A stretch of DNA of 10,496 nucleotides from Leadbetterella sp031420365. GTDB taxonomy: Bacteria; Bacteroidota; Bacteroidia; Cytophagales; Spirosomataceae. Below the pieces are notes generated by a model. It had not been told where the DNA came from, did not search any database, and saw nothing but the letters and a program-made list of their open reading frames with translations. The translations under genes were made by a program, and so were the position numbers. Position 1 is the stretch's first letter, and each line of letters begins with the position of its first letter. The DNA lies in assembly GCA_031420365.1 (NCBI GenBank), contig JANOMP010000009.1, positions 1 through 10,496 on the forward strand, written 5' to 3'. Positions 5,948-10,496 of the stretch are shown piece by piece.

Positions 5948-6727
5948 ATGAATACATTTTTAATTAAGCTTATTTTGATGCCATTGATAATTGCTGGAGT
6001 TACTTTGGTAAGCAAAAAATGGGGAAATAGTATTGGTGGAATTTTGGCGAGTTTGCCCTGGGTGGCTGGGCCTATCATTATGTTTATTGCTTTTGAGCAA
6101 GGAATAGATTTTGCTGCTAATTCAATAGCCGGATCTATGGTTGGAATTATGGGGTGGTTTGCTTTCTGTGCAGTTTATATTTTAATAGGTCAAAAGTATA
6201 ATGCTTTTTTTAGTGTTTTAGGCGGCTATATAGTGTATTTGTTGGTTGGAACGATTTTAAATCCCTATATCAGAAACCTAAGTGTTTGCCAGTGGTTTAT
6301 TCTGAGTTTATTTGTTCTTAGTATCGGTTTAAGGTTTTTTCCTGCTGTTAATAGTGGAATAAAGCACTTTGGCAAGAAACTACGGTTTGAAATTCCTCTT
6401 AGAATGTTGGTGATAACTCTTTTTGTGATTTTACTTACTTATTTTGCAGAAAAAATGGGCCCAAATTGGAGCGGAATTTTAACACCATTTCCTATTATGA
6501 CGGCCGTATTGGGTGTTTTTACACACTATACCCAAGGCATTTATCAAGTTAGAACCATTTTCATTGGTTTGTTTACTGGTCTTTTCGGCTTTACTTTATT
6601 TCTATTTTTACAGGCTATTTTAATGCCCAAATATGGAATCTTAGTTTCAATTTCTATTGGCGTTTTGTTGGACATATTAGTTACGCTTGTAACAAAAGTT
6701 TTATTTTCTAGACTCAGGATAGTTTAA
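5948..6727 (+). CDS. Polytopic membrane protein with internal duplication (GlpM/DUF3147-like repeats)
   Basis: 259 residues, almost all hydrophobic, with about eight or nine membrane segments. Two halves repeat a motif: WGNSIGGILASLPWVAGPI with FEQGIDFA in the first and MGPNWSGILTPFPIMTAVL with YTQGIYQVRT in the second, each followed by a glycine-rich helix (GSMVGIMGWF, GLFTGLFGF). The GxLxxxFP...QGI..RT pattern recalls the short GlpM/DUF3147 membrane proteins, which would make this a tandem-fused pair; that comparison is from memory and is inference. Substrate or role is unknown, transport being plausible. Start ATG at 5948 follows an AT-rich leader; the gene stands alone with long flanking intergenic regions. 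Confidence 0.7.
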   Translation: MNTFLIKLILMPLIIAGVTLVSKKWGNSIGGILASLPWVAGPIIMFIAFEQGIDFAANSIAGSMVGIMGWFAFCAVYILIGQKYNAFFSVLGGYIVYLLVGTILNPYIRNLSVCQWFILSLFVLSIGLRFFPAVNSGIKHFGKKLRFEIPLRMLVITLFVILLTYFAEKMGPNWSGILTPFPIMTAVLGVFTHYTQGIYQVRTIFIGLFTGLFGFTLFLFLQAILMPKYGILVSISIGVLLDILVTLVTKVLFSRLRIV

Positions 6728-6842
6728 AAAATTCTTGTATTAGCTATTAAGCTTTTTCTAAGTATTCATTTATACCTCTTTGTGGCTTCTTCCGTATTCA
6801 CTTTTTATAGTATAAAAATTTAATTTCTAAAATGTGGGTTGA

Positions 6843-7120
6843 GTATTTAAACTTAGACCTGCGGGACCATTTTCTTTTTCACCGTATGCAGGTATAGGCT
6901 ATATCAACATTAGTGAGTCAAGACTACTTGGAGATAACTCATTAAAGATTATTCAGTAGCAAGTTACAAGAATGAAAGGTGTATTTACTAAGGTTGGACT
7001 CGTTTTTCTTACAAATCTAACATTAAGGCTATTCAAAACGTTTTTTTTGATGTGTCTTATAAGGAAAGCCGACTTAAAGATTCAAGAAAGCCGACCTCAA
7101 GCATTAAATATAGTTTTTAG
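6843..7120 (+). pseudogene. Remnant of an outer-membrane beta-barrel protein C-terminus
   Basis: One frame from 6843 reads PAGPFSFSPYAGIGYINIS then SRLLGDNSLKIIQ and a stop (TAG 6957-6959), continuing VTRMKGVFTKVG. Near 6990 the protein-like reading switches frame to GWTRFSYKSNIKAIQN, VFFDVSYKESRLKDSR and KPTSSIKYSF with a stop at 7118. Alternating polar/aromatic strands and a terminal Phe after IKYS are typical of bacterial outer-membrane barrels. One internal stop and one frameshift mark it as dead. No family recognised; beginning of the gene is missing. Confidence 0.4.
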
Positions 7121-7276
7121 TACAAAAATAGGATTTTAAAAGCTTTATATTTTTCAAAAAACATCAAAAAATAAAAATGGTATTTCTATATCCAAAGGCG
7201 TCAATCAATAAAATTATTCTTTCAAAATTTAAAAAACATCAGAAATTTCAATAAAAAGAGAAACGAAAATATAAGG

Positions 7277-7387
7277 TCATTCGTTAATCGAAGTAGATTC
7301 TGGATTTTCGATATGCAGGGTAATCTTTGTAATGTCATAATCAATCTTAAAAACGTAATTATTCGTATTTAATAGTATCAGTTTAGT
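7277..7387 (-). pseudogene. Short minus-strand coding remnant
   Basis: Stop-to-stop frame of 36 codons without an ATG at its head, reading NNYVFKIDYDITKITLHIE then NPESTSINE. The composition is protein-like (beta pattern), unlike its A-rich surroundings. It would be the C-terminal end of a lost gene; its upstream part is overlapped by the leader of msrBA. Not recognised; could be chance. Confidence 0.22.
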
Positions 7388-7410
7388 CTAAAATTTAAAA
7401 ATATTAATAA

Positions 7411-8499
7411 ATGAAAACCGTAATAAACTTCTTTTCCTTTTGCCTAATGTTGGTAAGCTTTGCAGGTTGTTCTCAATCTAATAAAAAAAAGGCAAATTCT
7501 AAAACCGAAACTTCGAATGTAAATATTTCTAAAATCGATACAACATGGACTGAAAAAGTTGTAAAATCTGATAAAGAATGGAAGAAATTACTTACAACAA
7601 ATCAATATTATGTTACCAGAGAGCAAGGTACCGAACGTCCATTCACAAGCGATTTAAACGATGTAAAGAAAGAAGGTGTATTCTTGTGTGTTTCATGTAA
7701 AAATCCCTTATTTCTATCTTCTACAAAATTTAATTCGGGTACCGGATGGCCAAGTTTTTGGAAGCCTCTTTTTTCTAAAAGTGTGGCTATTGGCACTGAC
7801 AACTCATTGGGAATGAGCCGCGACGAGGTAGCTTGTGCTCGTTGTGATGCACATTTGGGGCATGTTTTTAACGATGGGCCAGAGCCTACCGGCTTAAGAT
7901 ATTGTATGAATGGCGAAGCTATGGTATTTGAGAAAAATTCCGTTTTGGAGAAGGCCGTTTTTGCACAAGGCTGTTTTTGGTGTGTAGAAGAAATTTTCGA
8001 GATGGTGAAGGGCGTAGAGGCTGTAATTTCAGGATATTCGGGTGGGAAAGAGAAAAATCCTACGTACGAGAAAGTGGGAAGTGGAATGACATCCCATGCC
8101 GAGGCGGTTCAAGTTATTTATGATCCCACAATAATTACCTATCAAGAACTTTTAAAAGTATATTTTAACTCAGGAGATGTCACCCAAGTAAACGGACAAG
8201 GTCCCGATAATGGCAGACAATACCGTTCTATTGCCTTTTATAAAAATAAAAAAGAACAAGAACAAATAGAAACATATATAAAAGAATTAGATAGTTCGGG
8301 TAAACTCAAAAACAAAATTTCAGTGGAAGTTACTCCTTTTGAAAAGTTTTATGAGGCTGAAGACTATCATCAAGACTATGTAAAACTCAATCCAGATCAA
8401 GGATATGTAAGAGGAGTTTCATTGCCAAGATATCAAAATGCCATTAAGAACTTTCCAGAATTGCTAAAGAAAAACCAAGCTAAAAAGGCGGGAATGTAA
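7411..8499 (+). CDS. msrBA: Bifunctional lipoprotein methionine sulfoxide reductase, MsrB-MsrA fusion
   Basis: 362 residues. Signal peptide with lipobox FAGC (C20), so envelope-anchored, where it would repair oxidised methionines in exported proteins. MsrB domain (about 52-175) reduces Met-R-sulfoxide: KLLTTNQYYVTREQGTE, zinc pairs CVSC (C93, C96) and CARC (C142, C145), GTGWPSF, HLGHVF, and catalytic C165 in LRYCMNG. MsrA domain (about 180-345) reduces Met-S-sulfoxide: GCFWC with catalytic C188, GYSGG, HAEAVQV, QYRS and AEDYHQDY. The B-before-A order is the reverse of the PilB/streptococcal MsrAB order. MsrA has no cysteine after C191, so C191 (in place of the usual Gly of GCFWG) is the likely resolving residue, an inference. 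Electron donor probably a thioredoxin-like protein. Confidence 0.95.
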   Translation: MKTVINFFSFCLMLVSFAGCSQSNKKKANSKTETSNVNISKIDTTWTEKVVKSDKEWKKLLTTNQYYVTREQGTERPFTSDLNDVKKEGVFLCVSCKNPLFLSSTKFNSGTGWPSFWKPLFSKSVAIGTDNSLGMSRDEVACARCDAHLGHVFNDGPEPTGLRYCMNGEAMVFEKNSVLEKAVFAQGCFWCVEEIFEMVKGVEAVISGYSGGKEKNPTYEKVGSGMTSHAEAVQVIYDPTIITYQELLKVYFNSGDVTQVNGQGPDNGRQYRSIAFYKNKKEQEQIETYIKELDSSGKLKNKISVEVTPFEKFYEAEDYHQDYVKLNPDQGYVRGVSLPRYQNAIKNFPELLKKNQAKKAGM

Positions 8500-8674
8500 A
8501 GGCACTATTTTATTAACTCCTAGATTCAAATAATAAATGCAATAATTTAATTCTTTGTATAAATAATTTAATCTACTTCTAAGATGTTTCACAGCGTACC
8601 CTTTTCTACTAATTAACGTTTTTAAGTTTTCTCCTTTCAAATCTTCGATTTCTTGTAAAGTTAAATCCTCAATT
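8464..8674 (-). pseudogene. Open minus-strand frame beside the right IS, function unknown
   Basis: A stop-to-stop frame of about 70 codons without an ATG start reads IEDLTLQEIEDLKGENLKT then LISRKGYAVKHLRSRLNYLY, and runs tail-to-tail into the 3' end of msrBA. The charged, helical pattern is protein-like, whereas the reverse of random AT-rich DNA rarely is. A TAA precedes it directly. It could be the tail of a gene interrupted by the downstream-lying IS, whose transposase stops at 8712. Not recognised. Confidence 0.25.
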
Positions 8675-8687
8675 TAGTTTCAGAACT

Positions 8688-8697
8688 CCATGCATGG
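8688..8697. repeat. Palindrome CCATGCATGG downstream of the transposase
   Basis: A perfect 10-bp palindrome 15 bp beyond the transposase stop codon. It may lie in or near the IS terminus; without the other end this cannot be tested. Confidence 0.3.
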
Positions 8698-8711
8698 GCG
8701 TAAATTAAATT

Positions 8712-10472
8712 TCATTCTATTTGGTAAAAAAGGACAAGGTCTGTTCCCGGAAATACGGTTTCTGTATCGTTTAGAGTTTGGATTAATTCTGATATTGCTT
8801 TGTTGTATCTGGGAGTACTCATGGAGTTTATTTTTACATTCAGTTTTTTGTTTTTGTTGTCAACTGTAATATCTGCTTGCGAATTTATGAGTTGTTTGAG
8901 TAACATTCTTCCTTCCTTCTCGTTGTTTTTTAAATGTTCGTTTAGGCAATAATATAGGGCTGATTCTGCTCTATAGGCAATCATTTTAATGATATTCATA
9001 AATGATTTGCTTTCAGTTTTGAGTTTGTTGAATTTTTTGTCGGGTTGCATTTCTTGTAATTTGATTTTATAAGGTGTTTGTTTTTTTTTTGCTTCAAGTT
9101 CTTGTATTTGGTTGCTGTGTTCTTGTTTTTTTGTTAGTAGTTTTTCAATGTTTTTGAGTGTTTTTGGGTCTACTTCTGGATAATTTTCTTGAGCCTGATA
9201 AATTTGGGATGTAATTCTTCTCATCTTTTCTTTTTCTTTTTTCAATTGATGGGCTAAATTTCTATACAATGGATTTACTACTTGTAGTTCATCATTGAGG
9301 GGTTCGGTTCCGTATTGTATCATTTTATCAAAATCATATTCTTCAATAAGGTATTTAAAGAAATTTTCCTGTTTCCACCTTGCAAACATCTGAAGTGCTG
9401 CTTTGTGTGGCTGCTCATGAGGGTTATTGTAGATTATACTGGTTTGGTGTTTGTTGGTCCCTAGACGTCTTACTTCGGTAAATTCTATGTCATTTAGGGT
9501 TATTTTTTTATCGCAAAGTAGCATTGTATCTTTTTTGCCAGATGTCTCAATATTAACCTCTTTAAATTCACTTTCATCCCATAAATCTTTGACGTTTTTA
9601 CGGTAGGTGATGATGCTGATTCGGTGTAGTTCCCATAGCGTTTTAAAAAACGAAGTGTCGTAGGCTTCTCTATCAAAAACTAGCGTGAGTCTGGGTTGGT
9701 CACTTTGTGTGTTTACAGGTGTGGCAAGTACACTGGTTTGCTCGAGTTGGGGAACAATATCGTTTAGGATGGCATCCTGAAGCTTTTCGCTTAGTTCGCC
9801 TATTGAACATAGAACGGGCAATGAATTGGCGTCGTTGACCCAAAACTCGGTTGTGGCGGCTAGACACAGCTTTTGCCTGCTCACAAATTTCTTTGTCAAA
9901 TTGGCTTTGTGTCCATTGTAAATCCGCACATGTCCATCTACATATAGTATTTGGGAGGGTTGCAGATCGTACCACTTGTTTATTAGAGTGTGGTTCCATT
10001 CTTTGCTTTTATTTTGCTCTGAAATGATTTTTATTTTTTTGCGAAGACAAGTCACTTCGGGTACTCTATCTATGCCCAATAACTTGCCTAAATCACCAGG
10101 TTTGTGCTGTTTGATTTGTTCAGGATTTTTGATACGTGCCAAGGCCATGAACGCTAGAAGCGATATGATAGTATCAAAACCATAATAATGATTGGCTGGT
10201 AATGTGAAGAATTTATTGGAGCAATATAGCCCGTGTTCTACCAAGGCCGGGATGAAAAACAACAGGCCGCCGTGGTCAACACTCTCATTGTTTGTAAACT
10301 CGCTTAAAACATGGCCACCGTAACCAAAAGCACAAGCCGCCCTTTGATCAACATTCGTTGCGGCTATGCCCAAAGGTGCAGAAATGTCTATTGCGTTGCG
10401 TTGTGAGGGCGTTTGGGTAACAAAATCAGGTTCTAATGGAGCTTGCTCTACTTTTTTTTTAGCTTTCCTATC
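8712..10472 (-). CDS. DDE transposase of an insertion sequence (5' end uncertain)
   Basis: The frame is open on the minus strand from a TAA at 10473-10475 to TGA at 8712, but has no ATG near its head; a TTG at 10373 is a poor start because sensible sequence (VEQAPLEPDFVTQTPSQRN) lies upstream. Numbered from that TTG, a DDE core is visible: D146 in LYVDGHVRIYNG, D234 in LVFDREAYD, and E336 in MFARWKQENFFKYL, an IS4/IS1182-like R...E..F.K arrangement. Residues about 365-430 are a charged coiled coil. The product would cut and join IS ends. An A9 run at 10452-10460 links it to another frame that starts beyond the window, suggesting -1 frameshifting. The right IS terminus is outside, so inverted repeats cannot be matched. 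IS family not assigned. Confidence 0.8.
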   Translation of the reverse strand, partial: DRKAKKKVEQAPLEPDFVTQTPSQRNAIDISAPLGIAATNVDQRAACAFGYGGHVLSEFTNNESVDHGGLLFFIPALVEHGLYCSNKFFTLPANHYYGFDTIISLLAFMALARIKNPEQIKQHKPGDLGKLLGIDRVPEVTCLRKKIKIISEQNKSKEWNHTLINKWYDLQPSQILYVDGHVRIYNGHKANLTKKFVSRQKLCLAATTEFWVNDANSLPVLCSIGELSEKLQDAILNDIVPQLEQTSVLATPVNTQSDQPRLTLVFDREAYDTSFFKTLWELHRISIITYRKNVKDLWDESEFKEVNIETSGKKDTMLLCDKKITLNDIEFTEVRRLGTNKHQTSIIYNNPHEQPHKAALQMFARWKQENFFKYLIEEYDFDKMIQYGTEPLNDELQVVNPLYRNLAHQLKKEKEKMRRITSQIYQAQENYPEVDPKTLKNIEKLLTKKQEHSNQIQELEAKKKQTPYKIKLQEMQPDKKFNKLKTESKSFMNIIKMIAYRAESALYYCLNEHLKNNEKEGRMLLKQLINSQADITVDNKNKKLNVKINSMSTPRYNKAISELIQTLNDTETVFPGTDLVLFYQIE

Positions 10473-10496
10473 TTAATTGAATACCGTATAGAGCCT
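10448..10496 (-). CDS. Partial upstream transposase frame ending at the slippery site
   Basis: Minus-strand codons from the window edge read GSIRYSIKIGKLKKK and then TAG at 10448-10450. This frame shows no stop before that point, whereas the other two stop within about ten codons. A -1 slip on the A run joins KIGKLKKK to VEQAPLEPDF of the transposase frame. The beginning lies outside the window. Confidence 0.4.
   Translation of the reverse strand, partial: GSIRYSIKIGKLKKK
10451..10457 (-). promoter_or_regulatory. Candidate -1 ribosomal frameshift site A_AAA_AAG
   Basis: In the upstream frame the codons are AAA AAG followed at once by the stop TAG; the heptamer A_AAA_AAG is the classical bacterial -1 slippery sequence (dnaX, several IS families). 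A -1 shift continues directly into the transposase frame. The alternative is a simple change in length of the A9 homopolymer that broke the gene. Confidence 0.45.

Larger units (their letters stand above)
6728..7410. other. Long intergenic region holding decayed gene pieces
   Basis: About 680 bp with no intact gene. A plus-strand remnant (6843-7120) and a minus-strand remnant (7277-7387) are listed separately. At 6742-6757 a very short hairpin AGCT-ATTA-AGCT followed by TTTT might end the membrane-protein transcript. The section 7121-7276 is A-rich with nothing recognisable. The msrBA promoter should lie in the last 100 bp, but no clean TTTG/TAnnTTTG pair is visible. Confidence 0.45.

Noticed and set aside
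6742..6757. AGCT-ATTA-AGCT followed by TTTT as terminator of the membrane-protein gene
   Set aside because: Only a 4-bp stem with a weak T tract; mentioned in the intergenic entry but not supportable as a separate feature.
7063..7098. Direct repeat GAAAGCCGAC twice
   Set aside because: Two copies only, inside the barrel remnant where both can be read as codons in different frames; probably chance.
6972..7139. 55-codon plus-strand frame MKGVFTKVGLVFLTN...
   Set aside because: Beyond the first ten codons another frame reads far more like protein (barrel C-terminus), so this frame is a by-product of the frameshift.
1..10496. CRISPR arrays, tRNA or rRNA genes
   Set aside because: No regularly spaced direct repeats and no tRNA cloverleaf or rRNA segments were seen by eye; a covariance-model scan was not possible.

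Overview
The window looks like an accessory region of a Bacteroidota chromosome, probably of the Flavobacteriia or Cytophagia type. The DNA is AT-rich, starts lack strong Shine-Dalgarno sequences, and there are many small lipoproteins, a TlpA-like thioredoxin lipoprotein, a lipoprotein MsrB-MsrA fusion and RhuM/AlbA_2 remnants. No taxonomic marker gene is present.

Layout: (1) 1-84, minus strand: the first 28 codons of an IS transposase cut by the window edge, followed by about 300 bp without a gene. (2) 394-3934: three same-strand genes (amidohydrolase, TlpA-like lipoprotein, unknown lipoprotein), separated by long imperfect hairpins. Each gene sits between a GTT-beginning end and a distant AAC-ending partner that is its reverse complement. 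This is the geometry of integron gene cassettes with attC-like sites, but the core sequences do not fit the classical consensus and no integrase is in the window. (3) 4074-5066: a broken AlbA_2-domain gene joined to a frameshifted, 3'-truncated rhuM gene, probably the remains of a type I restriction-modification operon. (4) 5142-6727: a small lipocalin-like lipoprotein and an eight-to-nine-TM membrane protein with an internal duplication. (5) 6728-7410: decayed gene pieces, including the apparent C-terminus of an outer-membrane beta-barrel. (6) 7411-8499: a secreted lipoprotein methionine sulfoxide reductase, MsrB fused to MsrA. (7) 8712 to the right edge, minus strand: a DDE transposase, probably expressed through a -1 frameshift at A_AAA_AAG.

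The most interesting signal is the cassette array. In four hairpins the arms differ at about 15 places, and about 13 of these become G.T wobble pairs only when the BOTTOM strand folds. Integron integrases recombine folded bottom-strand attC. If not chance, the bias implies selection for single-stranded bottom-strand folding (or for a minus-strand RNA), and the array may be a divergent integron-like cassette system. The genes in the array share no pathway; the common thread is export (signal peptide or lipobox). The rest is a mosaic of IS elements and decaying genes around a few intact ones.
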